From assembly GCF_902859855.1 (NCBI RefSeq), contig NZ_CADIKH010000030.1:1-64000 (forward strand): DNA of 64,000 nt. The letters run 5' to 3'. How positions within the stretch are numbered: the first letter of the stretch is position 1; every line of letters begins with the position of its first letter. Below the pieces are notes generated by a model. That model worked only from the letters and a program-made list of their open reading frames with translations, was not told where the DNA came from and made no database searches. A program made the translations under genes and the position numbers. Source of the DNA: Paraburkholderia humisilvae (GTDB lineage: Bacteria; Pseudomonadota; Gammaproteobacteria; Burkholderiales; Burkholderiaceae). Of the stretch, positions 41,459 to 50,936 are shown in pieces.

Positions 41459-43111
41459 ATGGCAAAGGAAAAGTCAGGCAGCAGCGAACAGGCGAAGCTC
41501 GCGGCGCTGAGCCCGTTCGAGCTGAAAGACGAGCTGATCAAGGCAGCGGGCGGCGGCGCGGTCGAGCGTGCGGCGAATACCGCGATGCTCAATGCGGGCC
41601 GTGGCAATCCTAACTTTCTCGCCACCGTTCCGCGCCACGGCTTCTGGCAACTGGGTCTGTTCGCGATGCGCGAAGCGGAGCGCTCGTTCGCGCATATGCC
41701 GGAGGGCGTCGGCGGGTTTCCGAAGCGCGATGGGCTGACCGAGCGCTTCGAACTGTTCCTGCGCGAGAACCGGAGCGTGCCCGGCATCGATTTTCTGCGC
41801 GGCGCGGTGTCGTATGTGCGCGATCAGTTGGGGCTTTCCGCCGGCGACTTCCTGTACGAGATGTGCGAGGGCATCCTGGCGTCGAACTATCCGGTGCCGG
41901 ACCGGATGCTGAAACTGTCGGAGATCATCGTCGGGCAGTATTTGCGGCGCGAGATGATCGGCAAGCACCCGTTTGTCGGCGAGTTCGATATCTTCGCGGT
42001 TGAAGGCGGTACGGCGGCCATGACGTACATCTTCAATACGATGCGCGAGAACCATCTGATCAAGGCCGGTGACACGATCGCGCTGGGTATGCCGATCTTC
42101 ACGCCGTACATCGAGATTCCGCGTCTGAACGACTACCAACTGAACGTGATCAACCTGAACGCTGAGGTCGAGAAGAACTGGCAGTACTCGAAGGCGGAGC
42201 TTGACAAGCTGCGCGATCCGAAGGTGAAGGCGTTCTTCCTCGTGAACCCGAGCAACCCGCCATCGGTGAGAATCAGCGACGAGAGCCTCGAGCAGATCGC
42301 CGACATCGTGAAGGAGCGGCCCGATCTGATCCTGCTCACCGACGATGTGTACGGCACATTTGCCGACAATTTCGTGTCGCTGTTCGCGCTTGCGCCGAAA
42401 AACACCATTCTCGTGTACTCGTATTCGAAGTACTTCGGCGCGACCGGATGGCGCCTGGGCACGATCGCGACGCACCGCGACAATGTGCTCGACCGGCTGA
42501 TCGCCGGCTTGCCGAAGGACGTGAAAAAGCAACTGCACGCGCGTTACGAATCCATCACGACCGAGCCGGACAAGCTTAAATTTATCGACCGGCTGGTGGC
42601 CGACAGCCGCACGGTCGCGCTGAATCACACCGCGGGTCTGTCGACGCCGCAGCAGGTGCAGATGGTGCTGTTTTCGCTGTTCTCGCTGATGGACACGCCC
42701 GACGCGTACAAGTGTGCGTTGAAGCGCCTGATTCGCAGCCGCAAGCGCGCGCTGTACGAGGAGATCGGCATCTCGTTCGACGACGACGATCCGAATCAGG
42801 TCGACTATTACACGATCCTCGACATCGAGTTTCTGGGCGAGCGTGCTCACGGCCGCGAGTTCGTCGACTGGATCAAGAAGAACACGCAGCCGTCCGAACT
42901 GCTGTTCCGTCTCGCGCGCGAAGCGCGCGTCGTGCTGCTGCCGGGACGCGGGTTCGGCACGCCGCATCCGTCGGGACGCGTATCGCTGGCTAACCTGAAC
43001 GAATCGGACTACCGGCAGATCGGCCGCGCGGTGCGCAAACTGATCGAAGAATATGTGGAGCGCTTCAACGCGGCGACGGGCAAGAGCCTCGATAAGGGCA
43101 AGGTGAAGTGA
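41459..43111 (+). CDS. aspD: Aspartate 4-decarboxylase
   Basis: A 550-residue PLP enzyme converting L-aspartate to L-alanine and CO2. The Schiff-base lysine is K324 in YSYSKYFGATGWRLG, and the NPSNPPSVR segment (263-271) binds the substrate carboxylate. The family's N-terminal and loop insertions relative to ordinary aminotransferases are present, and length is normal. The ATG at 41459 follows TTGGAGG. With AspT it consumes a cytosolic proton per turnover and exports alanine, generating proton-motive force and resisting acid. A strong terminator follows at 43236. Confidence 0.95.
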   Translation: MAKEKSGSSEQAKLAALSPFELKDELIKAAGGGAVERAANTAMLNAGRGNPNFLATVPRHGFWQLGLFAMREAERSFAHMPEGVGGFPKRDGLTERFELFLRENRSVPGIDFLRGAVSYVRDQLGLSAGDFLYEMCEGILASNYPVPDRMLKLSEIIVGQYLRREMIGKHPFVGEFDIFAVEGGTAAMTYIFNTMRENHLIKAGDTIALGMPIFTPYIEIPRLNDYQLNVINLNAEVEKNWQYSKAELDKLRDPKVKAFFLVNPSNPPSVRISDESLEQIADIVKERPDLILLTDDVYGTFADNFVSLFALAPKNTILVYSYSKYFGATGWRLGTIATHRDNVLDRLIAGLPKDVKKQLHARYESITTEPDKLKFIDRLVADSRTVALNHTAGLSTPQQVQMVLFSLFSLMDTPDAYKCALKRLIRSRKRALYEEIGISFDDDDPNQVDYYTILDIEFLGERAHGREFVDWIKKNTQPSELLFRLAREARVVLLPGRGFGTPHPSGRVSLANLNESDYRQIGRAVRKLIEEYVERFNAATGKSLDKGKVK

Positions 43112-43235
43112 TGTGATCGCGCCGGCGGCGTTGTCCAGCCGCCATGGCGAACCAGCTGCACTGTCAAAAAACTTGCACATTCGCGCAGATAGGTGAATGA
43201 TCGGCCAGATGCGGTAACAGGCGCGGTACAAAACG

Positions 43236-43268
43236 GCCCGCCGGCAGTACGCCGGCGGGCCTGTTTTT
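43236..43268 (+). terminator. Rho-independent terminator of the aspT-aspD operon
   Basis: GCCCGCCGGC (43236-43245) pairs perfectly with 43251-43260 around AGTAC and is followed by CTGTTTTT. It ends the operon about 125 bases after aspD. Confidence 0.9.
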
Positions 43269-43332
43269 ACAGCCGTCCGGATAGCCGCTCGCTTAGTACG
43301 TCGATCTTCACCCGCTTTTCTGCCAACCGATC

Positions 43333-44574
43333 ATGTCAACTGTCACGTCCCCCACCTCGTTCACCGTTCCCTGTCCCGAAGTCGAATCGCTCGACGCCAT
43401 CCTGCCCGAAGAACCGCTGCTGATGATGGGCGCCGGTCCCGTGCCGATTCCCGCGGCGGTGGCGAAGGCGAATGCGATCGTGATCAATCACCTCGGCGGC
43501 ACGATGGCAAAGGTCGTCGGGCAGGTGAAGACGATGGCGCGCTACGTGTTCCAGACGAACTCGAAGTGGGTGCTCGGCGTGGCCGGTCCGGGGTCCGCCG
43601 CGATGGAAATGGCGATTTCGAATCTCGCATGGTCAGGCACGCGGATGCTCAGCATCAAAAACGGCTTTTTCAGCGAGCGGATGGCTGAGATGGGCCGCCG
43701 TATCGGTGCGCAGGTGTCGCTGCTCGAGGTGCCGGACCGCACGGTCGCGAGCCTCGAAGCGGTCGCCGAAGCGATCCGTCGTGAGCGTCCGGAAGTCGTC
43801 ACGATCGTGCAGGGCGAGACGTCGAACACGGTGTGGAATCATCATCTGCAGGAAATTGCCGCGCTCGCGAAAGCGGCGGGCGCGCTGGTCATCGTCGATG
43901 CGGTGTGCACGCTGAGCACGATGCCGCTCGATATGGACGCGTGGGGTATCGATGCGGTCATCACCGGCGGACAGAAGGGCTTGTCGTCCATTCCGGGCGT
44001 ATCGCTGATTGCGTTCTCCGATGCCGCGTGGGAACGCGTCAAGGCGCGTAAGCATGCGAACGCGCACTGGTGCCTCGATGCGTCGCTGGCCGAGAACTTC
44101 TGGCACAACGCCGGGTATCACTACACCGCGCCGGTGTCGGGCGTGCTCGCGTTGCATGAGGCGCTACGGCTCGTCTGCGCGGAGACGCTCGAGAAGCGCT
44201 TCGCGCGTCATCTGAAGTGCTCGCACGCGCTGCAGGAATCCATTACAGCGATGGGTCTGCAGCTTTATGCGCCGCGGGAATGCCGGCTCAATTCGGTGAT
44301 CGGTATCGAAGTGCCGGGCACGCTCAGCCCCGGCGATATTTGCGGACATATCTCGCGCCATCATCAGGTCGAGATCTCCGGCTCGTTCGGCTTGCCGATT
44401 GTGCGGATTGGGCAGATGGGCGAGCAGTGCCGCGCGCATAACCTGTTTCGCACCGTCCATGCATTTGGCCGCACGATGGTCGACCTCGGGGTGGCGGTCG
44501 ATTTGCCGGCCGGTGTCGCGGCGCTGGAGAAGTCGCTGTCGAACGGGGCGAAGGCCGATGCGCGCGTAAGTTGA
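43333..44574 (+). CDS. Alanine-glyoxylate/pyridoxamine-pyruvate-type aminotransferase
   Basis: A 413-residue fold-type I, class V aminotransferase. The PLP lysine is K215 (TGGQKGLSS) with the ring-nitrogen aspartate D189 (VIVDAVCTLS). Pattern and length fit the alanine-glyoxylate, serine-glyoxylate and pyridoxamine-pyruvate group, all of which use or make alanine or pyruvate. It follows aspD across a terminator, so it has its own promoter, but the neighbourhood suggests it draws on the alanine formed from aspartate. Choice among the three activities cannot be made here. Confidence 0.85.
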   Translation: MSTVTSPTSFTVPCPEVESLDAILPEEPLLMMGAGPVPIPAAVAKANAIVINHLGGTMAKVVGQVKTMARYVFQTNSKWVLGVAGPGSAAMEMAISNLAWSGTRMLSIKNGFFSERMAEMGRRIGAQVSLLEVPDRTVASLEAVAEAIRRERPEVVTIVQGETSNTVWNHHLQEIAALAKAAGALVIVDAVCTLSTMPLDMDAWGIDAVITGGQKGLSSIPGVSLIAFSDAAWERVKARKHANAHWCLDASLAENFWHNAGYHYTAPVSGVLALHEALRLVCAETLEKRFARHLKCSHALQESITAMGLQLYAPRECRLNSVIGIEVPGTLSPGDICGHISRHHQVEISGSFGLPIVRIGQMGEQCRAHNLFRTVHAFGRTMVDLGVAVDLPAGVAALEKSLSNGAKADARVS

Positions 44575-44650
44575 GTCGGCTGAGGGTGAGCGCGTGGCTC
44601 AAGCGGAAGAGGGCGGCGGGGTCCGCGAGGCGTGCCGCCCGACTGCTGCA

Positions 44651-45871
44651 TCACACGGCGGCTGAAGGCCCTGCCACACGCGCCTGGCGCTGGTAAAGAA
44701 CGACCGTCAGCGCGATCGCCACCGCGGCCGCGACCGCCGCGAACAGATACACCGAGCCATAGCCGAACTCACCGGCGATATACCCCGCAAGCGGTCCGGT
44801 CACGCCAAGCGACAGATCGAGAAACACCGAGTACGCGGACAATGCCGCGCCGCGGCTTGCCGGCGGCACGAGGCCCACGGCTTCGACCCCGAGCGCCGGG
44901 AACACGAGCGCGAAACCGAACCCGGTCAGCGCGGCGCCAGCCAAAGCGACATGCGGCACCGGCGCGACCCACAGCATCAGCAGACCGGCGCATTCGAGCG
45001 CAAACGACGCGATGGCGACGCGAAAGCCGCCGTAGGTCTGGATCGTGTTTGCGAACAGCAGGCGCGCGCCGATAAACATCGTGCCGAACAGCGTCAGCGA
45101 CAACGCCGCGTTCGGCCAATGCCGCGCCGCGTAGAACAGCGTGATGAAGGTGGCGATCGAGCCGAAGCCCACGGAGCCGAGCGCGAGCCCGAGACCGTGC
45201 GGCAGCACGCGCACGAACACGCTGCGATACGACATCCGCTCACCGTGTACCACCGGCACCGCGGCGACCAGCCGCGCGAGCGCATAGCCGGCCGCCGCCA
45301 GCGCGATGACCGCGATGCCAAGCGCGGCAAAGCCGATGTCGCGCGCAATCAGCACGCCGAGCGGTGCGCCAATCGCGAGCGCACCGTAGGTCGCGATGCC
45401 GTTCCACGAGATCACGCGCGCATTGTTCGCGGTGCCGACCCGGCCGATGCCCCACAGGATCGCGCCTGTGCCGCACAGGCTTTCGCCGACGCCGAGCAGT
45501 AGGCGGCTGGCTACCAGCAGCGTCAGGCTAAGCGCTGGCCAGTGTCCGGTCAGCGTGGCGAGCAGCAACGCGATGCCGCTCGCGCTGCACGCGATCAAGC
45601 CGTTCGAAACGGTTTTCTTCGGCCCGAGCGTATCGGCCGAGCGGCCGGCGAGCGCACGCGACGCGAGCGTGGCGAGGTATTGGATGCTGATCGCGACGCC
45701 GGCGATCACCGTGCTGAAGCCGAGGTCGCCGTGCACGTAGCCTGGCAGGACCGCTAGCGGGAGGCCGATGGCGAGGTAGTAAAGAAACGTGAAAAAGACG
45801 ACCGGAATGATCTGTAACGTGATCGCCAATTCGCTGCGTGGCGAGGGCGATGAAGTGGGACCTGTGGACAT
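44651..45871 (-). CDS. MFS transporter (YhhS/YfcJ-like)
   Basis: A 406-residue twelve-helix major facilitator. After a short Ser/Pro-rich N-terminus, helix 1 begins at about residue 13; GRSADTLGPKKTV is the loop-2 signature, and LGVGESLCGTGAILWGIGRVG and GPLAGYIAGEFGYGSVY match the YhhS/YfcJ subfamily. The ATG at 45871 lacks a clear ribosome site. It is divergent from xdhA across a repeat-bearing 426-base region, so it may move purines or urate, but members of this subfamily are also linked with drug export. Confidence 0.85.
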   Translation of the reverse strand: MSTGPTSSPSPRSELAITLQIIPVVFFTFLYYLAIGLPLAVLPGYVHGDLGFSTVIAGVAISIQYLATLASRALAGRSADTLGPKKTVSNGLIACSASGIALLLATLTGHWPALSLTLLVASRLLLGVGESLCGTGAILWGIGRVGTANNARVISWNGIATYGALAIGAPLGVLIARDIGFAALGIAVIALAAAGYALARLVAAVPVVHGERMSYRSVFVRVLPHGLGLALGSVGFGSIATFITLFYAARHWPNAALSLTLFGTMFIGARLLFANTIQTYGGFRVAIASFALECAGLLMLWVAPVPHVALAGAALTGFGFALVFPALGVEAVGLVPPASRGAALSAYSVFLDLSLGVTGPLAGYIAGEFGYGSVYLFAAVAAAVAIALTVVLYQRQARVAGPSAAV

Positions 45872-45952
45872 AGGGAAAACGATACTTGAAGAAAGCAGAT
45901 GACCGTGATTTTCCCATGGAAGCTTCCCCGCTTGCAGCGCATACTTAAAAAT

Positions 45953-45975
45953 ATTCATCAGAAATCGTGATGAAT
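45953..45975. promoter_or_regulatory. Inverted repeat, candidate regulator site
   Basis: ATTCATCA at 45953-45960 and TGATGAAT at 45968-45975 are perfect complements around seven bases, a geometry common for LysR- or GntR-type sites. It lies about 80 bases before the MFS start. Confidence 0.6.
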
Positions 45976-46030
45976 GACGCCGGACGATGCGCTTTGGCGA
46001 CAACGTCGCCGAACCTCCGCACATTGGTTG

Positions 46031-46060
46031 CTCATCAGCTTTCATCAGCTTTCATCAGCC
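46031..46060. repeat. Three 10-base phased direct repeats
   Basis: CTCATCAG at 46031, TTCATCAG at 46041 and TTCATCAG at 46051, exactly ten bases apart, each extended by C(T/C)T. The same octamer is the half-site of the inverted repeat at 45953. One helical turn per unit puts all copies on one DNA face. Confidence 0.7.
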
Positions 46061-46297
46061 TTCGTCGACCACGGTTGGCCGAAGTGACGGATCCCCATGC
46101 GAAGCGCGCCATAACGGACCTGACGATCTCAGCACGGGCCAGCCGTTCATCCATCTCAATATCGGTCTGGCGATATGTCCTGCATGTAGATCGCGCTATG
46201 GGTTGCGGAAATCGGCGGTGATAGCTTTCAAACCATTCCCCCGCCGCACCCACCGCGCTCCCCGCGCGGGCTAGAACAACCGCCAGAGACACAACCC

Positions 46298-47821
46298 ATG
46301 AGCCAGCCGATCCGCTTCTATCACCGCCACGCGATTCGCGAAATCAGCGACGCGCCGGTCACCCGCACCGTCCTGCAATACCTGCGCGAAGACGCGCGTT
46401 GCACGGGCACCAAGGAAGGCTGCGCGGAAGGCGATTGCGGCGCGTGCACGGTCGTCGTTGGTGAACGCGATGAACTGGGCGGCGTCAGCTTCAAGGCGGT
46501 CAATGCGTGCATCCAGTTTCTGCCGACGCTCGACGGCCGTGCGCTCTTCACCGTCGAGGACCTGCGCCAGCCGGACGGCTCGCTGCATCCGGTTCAGCAG
46601 GCGCTGGTCGAATGCCACGGGTCGCAATGCGGGTTCTGTACGCCGGGCTTTGTGATGTCGATGTGGGCGCTGTACAAGAAGCACGGCCACGAATACGGCG
46701 GCACGCATTGCACCGTGCCGACGCGTGAAGAGGTCAGCAATGCGCTGACCGGCAATCTGTGCCGCTGCACCGGCTACCGGCCGATCGTCGATGCGGCGCT
46801 CAGGATGTTCCAACTGCCGGCGCCCGCCGCGCCGATCGACACCGCGGTGCTGTCACGCACGCTGTTGTCGCTCGAACGCGACGCGACCTTCCGATACGAG
46901 CACGCGGGCCAGCGCTTTGCCGCGCCGCGCACCGTCGATGCGCTCGCGCAGATCAAGCAGGAACAGCCCGCGACGCGCATCCTGGCCGGCAGCACCGACA
47001 TCGGCCTGTGGGTCACGAAACAGATGCGCGAACTGGGCGACATCGTTTATGTGGGCCAACTGGCCGAACTGAAGACCATCGAAACCATCGACGGATGGCT
47101 GCGCATCGGCGCGGGTGTGACCGTCGAGGCCGCGTATGCGGAGCTCGCGCGGCACTATCCGGAGCTGACCGAGATGTGGCAGCGCTTCGCGTCGCTGCCG
47201 ATCCGCAATGCCGGCACGCTGGGCGGCAACGTCGCGAACGGCTCGCCGATCGGCGATTCGATGCCGGGGCTGATCGCGTTGGGTGCGCGCGTCGTACTGC
47301 GCGGCGGCGAGGTCGAGCGTGAACTGCCGCTCGAAGACCTGTACCTCGCGTACCAGAAAAAGGATATGGCGGAGCACGAGTTCGTCGTCGCGGTGAAAGT
47401 GCCGACGCGTACCGGCGTGCGCGCGAATCTGCGGTTTCGCACGTACAAGATCTCGAAGCGCTTTGATTCCGACATTTCCGCGGTATGCGCCGCGTTCTCT
47501 TTTATCGCCGACGGCGACGTGATCCGGGAGCCGCGCATGGCGTTCGGCGGCATGGCCGCGACGCCGAAGCGTGCGGCGCATGCGGAAAGCGTGCTGCGCG
47601 ACGCGGACTGGCACGAAGCGACCGCGCAGGCCGCGATGCTTGCGCTGGCGAAAGACTACGCGCCGCTTTCCGATATGCGCGCGACCGATGAATACCGGAT
47701 CGAAGCGGCGAAGAACACGCTGTACCGCTTCTGGCTCGAAACGCGGCCGCACGATCCGCTGCCGAAGCAGGCGCTCGACGTGCGCGCGGTCGAGGCCGCG
47801 TGTGCCAACGCGGCTGCGTAG
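46298..47821 (+). CDS. xdhA: Xanthine dehydrogenase small (FeS/FAD) subunit XdhA
   Basis: A 507-residue subunit of the cytosolic enzyme oxidising hypoxanthine and xanthine to urate. The plant-type [2Fe-2S] site is CTGTKEGCAEGDCGACT (about 31-47), the helical [2Fe-2S] domain has CHGSQCGFCTPGFVMS (about 107-122) and NLCRCTGYRPI (about 152-162), and the FAD domain (about 200-370, RILAGSTDIGLWV) precedes the CO-dehydrogenase-flavoprotein C-terminus. First gene of xdhABC; 101 bases separate it from xdhB. Confidence 0.96.
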   Translation: MSQPIRFYHRHAIREISDAPVTRTVLQYLREDARCTGTKEGCAEGDCGACTVVVGERDELGGVSFKAVNACIQFLPTLDGRALFTVEDLRQPDGSLHPVQQALVECHGSQCGFCTPGFVMSMWALYKKHGHEYGGTHCTVPTREEVSNALTGNLCRCTGYRPIVDAALRMFQLPAPAAPIDTAVLSRTLLSLERDATFRYEHAGQRFAAPRTVDALAQIKQEQPATRILAGSTDIGLWVTKQMRELGDIVYVGQLAELKTIETIDGWLRIGAGVTVEAAYAELARHYPELTEMWQRFASLPIRNAGTLGGNVANGSPIGDSMPGLIALGARVVLRGGEVERELPLEDLYLAYQKKDMAEHEFVVAVKVPTRTGVRANLRFRTYKISKRFDSDISAVCAAFSFIADGDVIREPRMAFGGMAATPKRAAHAESVLRDADWHEATAQAAMLALAKDYAPLSDMRATDEYRIEAAKNTLYRFWLETRPHDPLPKQALDVRAVEAACANAAA

Positions 47822-47922
47822 CCCGGCTGCGCGAGCCGCGTAGAGCGGATTCGCGCATTCCAGACCTATGAACGATCCAGTGCGTCCGCCGCGCACCCGG
47901 TCAGATACGGAGACTGTCCCGC

Positions 47923-50319
47923 ATGAACCAGCAAGCCGAACCGTTCCTGAAAGACGCACAGGAACTTGCCGAACTCGCCGACTTCACCCAGGTGCATGTG
48001 TCGCGCCCGCACGAGTCCGCGCATCTGCACGTGACCGGCCGCGCGACTTACACCGACGACATCCCCGTGGTCGCCGGCACGTTGCACGCGGCACTCGGCC
48101 TGTCACAGAAGGCGCACGCGAGAATCGTGTCGATCTCGCTCGACAAGGTGCGCGCGACGCCCGGCGTCGTTGCGGTATTCACCGCCGCGGACATTCCCGG
48201 CCATAACGACTGCGCGCCGATTGTCAAAGGCGACGATCCGGTGCTCGCGGATGGCGTCGTGCAGTACGTCGGCCAGCCGGTCTTTATTGTCGTCGCGACA
48301 TCGCACGACACCGCGCGGCGTGCGGCGCGGCGCGCGCAGATCGACTATGAGGAACTGCCCGCGGTGCTGACCGCACAGCAGGCGCGCGCCGCGCAGCAGA
48401 GCGTGATTCCGCCGATGAAGCTCGCGCGCGGCGACGCCGGTGCGAAGCTCGCGCGTGCCCCGCATCGCGAACGGGGCGAGATGCTGCTCGGCGGCCAGGA
48501 GCAGTTCTATCTCGAAGGGCAGATTGCGTACGCGGTGCCAAAGGACGATGACGGCATGCACGTCTGGTGCTCGACGCAGCATCCGACCGAAATGCAGCAT
48601 CTGGTCGCGCATGTGCTGAACGTCGCATCGCATAACGTGCTAGTCGAATGCCGGCGCATGGGTGGCGGCTTCGGCGGCAAGGAGTCGCAGTCAGGTCTGT
48701 TCGCGTGCTGCGCGGCGCTTGCCGCATGGAAGCTGCTGTGCCCGGTCAAGCTGCGTCCGGACCGCGACGACGACATGATGATCACCGGCAAACGCCATGA
48801 TTTCCACTACACGTACGACGTCGGTTACGACGACGACGGTGTGATCGAAGGCGTATCGGTCGACATGACGTCTCGCTGCGGTTTCTCGGCGGATCTGTCA
48901 GGGCCGGTGATGACGCGCGCGGTGTGCCACTTCGATAACGCGTACTGGCTGCCGGACGTCTCGATCGCGGGGTTTTGCGGCAAGACCAACACGCAGTCGA
49001 ACACGGCGTTTCGCGGCTTCGGCGGACCGCAGGGCGCATTCGCGATCGAGTACATCATCGACAACGTCGCGCGTTCGCTCGGGCTCGATCCGCTCGATGT
49101 GCGACGCCGCAACCTGTATGGCAAGACCGAGCGCAACCAGACGCCGTACGGCCAGATCGTTGAAGACAACGTGCTGCACGAACTGATCGGCGAACTCGAA
49201 GCGACTAGCCACTACCGCGCGCGCCGCGCGGCCGTGCGCGAATTCAACGCGCGCAACGACGTGCTGAAAAAGGGCATCGCGCTGACTCCGGTGAAGTTCG
49301 GCATCGCGTTCAACGTGACGCACTTCAATCAGGCAGGCGCGCTCGTGCATATCTACACGGACGGCTCGGTGCTCGTGAATCATGGCGGCACGGAGATGGG
49401 GCAAGGCCTGAACACGAAGGTCGCGCAGGTGGTCGCGCATGAACTCGGCGTGCGCTTTAGCCGCGTGCGCGTGACGGCGACCGATACGAGCAAGGTCGCC
49501 AATACGTCGGCGACGGCCGCATCGACCGGTTCGGATCTCAACGGCAAGGCCGCGCAGGACGCCGCGCGCCAGTTGCGCGAACGGCTTGCCGCGTTCGCGG
49601 CTGAGCGTTATGGCGCCGGTCATGTGACGCCCGCGGCGGTGCGCTTCGCGAACGATAGCGTCGTTGTGGGCGAGGCGGTGGTGCCATTCGATGAAGTGAT
49701 CGCGAACGCGTATCTTGCGCGCGTGCAGTTGTGGTCCGACGGCTTCTATGCGACGCCGAAGCTCTATTGGGATCAGGCGAAACTGCAAGGCCGGCCGTTC
49801 TTTTACTACTCGTACGGCGCGGCCGTCTCCGAGGTCGTGATTGACACGCTGACTGGCGAGATGCGCGTGCTGCGCGCGGATGCGCTGCATGACGTGGGCG
49901 CGTCGCTGAATCCTGCACTCGATATCGGCCAGGTCGAAGGCGGGTTTATCCAGGGCATGGGCTGGCTCACGACCGAAGAGCTGTGGTGGAACGATGGCGG
50001 CAAGCTGATGACGCACGCACCGTCGACCTACAAGATTCCGACCGTGAACGACATGCCGCCGGACTTCCGCGTGAACCTGTTCAGGAATCGCAATGCGGAG
50101 GACAGCATTCACCGTTCGAAAGCGGTCGGCGAGCCGCCGCTGTTGCTGCCGTTCTCGGTGTTCTTCGCGATTCGCGACGCGGTGTCGAGTGTTGCGGACT
50201 ACGAGGTGAACCCGCCGCTCAATGCACCGGCGACCAGCGAAGCGATTCTCAAGGCGGTCGGCGCGGTGCGCGCGATGCGCAAGCCATGCGCTCACGCGGC
50301 GCAAGGAGTCCGGCGATGA
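47923..50319 (+). CDS. xdhB: Xanthine dehydrogenase molybdopterin subunit XdhB
   Basis: A 798-residue molybdenum-cofactor subunit where purine hydroxylation occurs. The N-terminal a/b hammerhead domain (about 20-140) is followed by the MoCo domains; GGQEQFYLEGQ, RRMGGGFGGKESQ, FRGFGGPQG and GGTEMGQGLNTK are cofactor-binding motifs, and the active-site glutamate lies in AVGEPPLLLPFSV near the C-terminus. Length is normal. The stop overlaps the xdhC start as ATGA. Confidence 0.97.
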   Translation: MNQQAEPFLKDAQELAELADFTQVHVSRPHESAHLHVTGRATYTDDIPVVAGTLHAALGLSQKAHARIVSISLDKVRATPGVVAVFTAADIPGHNDCAPIVKGDDPVLADGVVQYVGQPVFIVVATSHDTARRAARRAQIDYEELPAVLTAQQARAAQQSVIPPMKLARGDAGAKLARAPHRERGEMLLGGQEQFYLEGQIAYAVPKDDDGMHVWCSTQHPTEMQHLVAHVLNVASHNVLVECRRMGGGFGGKESQSGLFACCAALAAWKLLCPVKLRPDRDDDMMITGKRHDFHYTYDVGYDDDGVIEGVSVDMTSRCGFSADLSGPVMTRAVCHFDNAYWLPDVSIAGFCGKTNTQSNTAFRGFGGPQGAFAIEYIIDNVARSLGLDPLDVRRRNLYGKTERNQTPYGQIVEDNVLHELIGELEATSHYRARRAAVREFNARNDVLKKGIALTPVKFGIAFNVTHFNQAGALVHIYTDGSVLVNHGGTEMGQGLNTKVAQVVAHELGVRFSRVRVTATDTSKVANTSATAASTGSDLNGKAAQDAARQLRERLAAFAAERYGAGHVTPAAVRFANDSVVVGEAVVPFDEVIANAYLARVQLWSDGFYATPKLYWDQAKLQGRPFFYYSYGAAVSEVVIDTLTGEMRVLRADALHDVGASLNPALDIGQVEGGFIQGMGWLTTEELWWNDGGKLMTHAPSTYKIPTVNDMPPDFRVNLFRNRNAEDSIHRSKAVGEPPLLLPFSVFFAIRDAVSSVADYEVNPPLNAPATSEAILKAVGAVRAMRKPCAHAAQGVRR

Positions 50320-50924
50320 TGAACGTGTCCTTCCCGAACGCCGCTCCGCCGCTGCAGATCGGCCGGTGCGGCGGCCATCCCGCCAGCCTGCCGCCGCCGA
50401 TGCATATCGTGCTGTTCGGCGCGGGCCATGTCGGCCATGCGCTCGTGACGCTGCTTGGCCGGCTGCCGTGCATTGTGCAATGGGTCGACGAGCGCGATGA
50501 ACGGTTCCCGGACGAAGTGCCGGCCAACGTGCAGGTTGAAGCGACCGATACGCCGGATGCGATTGTCGATAGCGCGCCGGCCGGTGCGTACTTTCTCGTG
50601 ATGACGCACAACCATGCGCTCGACTTCGCGCTGGCGACGCGGATCATGCGCCGGCGCGATTTTACGTACTTCGGGATGATCGGCTCGAAGACGAAGCGGG
50701 TGAAATTCGAGCGCCGGCTGATCGAGCGCGGCGTCGATCCCGCACGGATGGATCAGATGACCTGCCCGATCGGCGTGGACGGCATCCTCGATAAAGCGCC
50801 GCATGCGATCGCGCTCGCGGTGTGCGCGGAACTGCTGCAAGTGCGCTGCGCGCGGCACGTCACGCAACACGCCGCGCAGACTTCGCCGCAGTGTGCGTCC
50901 CAGGTGGTGTCGCAGCTTGCCTGA
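50316..50924 (+). CDS. xdhC: XdhC-like molybdenum cofactor insertion protein, N-terminally short
   Basis: A 202-residue protein containing only the C-terminal Rossmann domain of XdhC (MHIVLFGAGHVGHALVTLL at about 29-47, then VMTHNHALDFALA and YFGMIGSKTKRVKFERRL). XdhC normally has about 300 residues and begins with a CoxI-type domain with conserved cysteines that binds molybdopterin. Here only a 28-residue Pro/Gly-rich leader precedes the Rossmann fold. No upstream in-frame remnant of the missing domain is seen, because the xdhB stop overlaps the start. Either the domain was deleted cleanly or another protein supplies it. Confidence 0.88.
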   Translation: MMNVSFPNAAPPLQIGRCGGHPASLPPPMHIVLFGAGHVGHALVTLLGRLPCIVQWVDERDERFPDEVPANVQVEATDTPDAIVDSAPAGAYFLVMTHNHALDFALATRIMRRRDFTYFGMIGSKTKRVKFERRLIERGVDPARMDQMTCPIGVDGILDKAPHAIALAVCAELLQVRCARHVTQHAAQTSPQCASQVVSQLA

Positions 50925-50936
50925 TCGGTCGCCGCG

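Larger units (their letters stand above)
45872..46297. other. Divergent MFS/xdhA regulatory region
   Basis: 426 bases without a gene. It holds a perfect inverted repeat (45953-45975) close to the MFS start and three phased direct repeats (46031-46060) that share its half-site. No riboswitch pattern was recognised. Confidence 0.6.

Noticed and set aside
41474..43231. 585-codon minus-strand open frame
   Set aside because: Antisense to aspD, with no ribosome site or recognisable motif.
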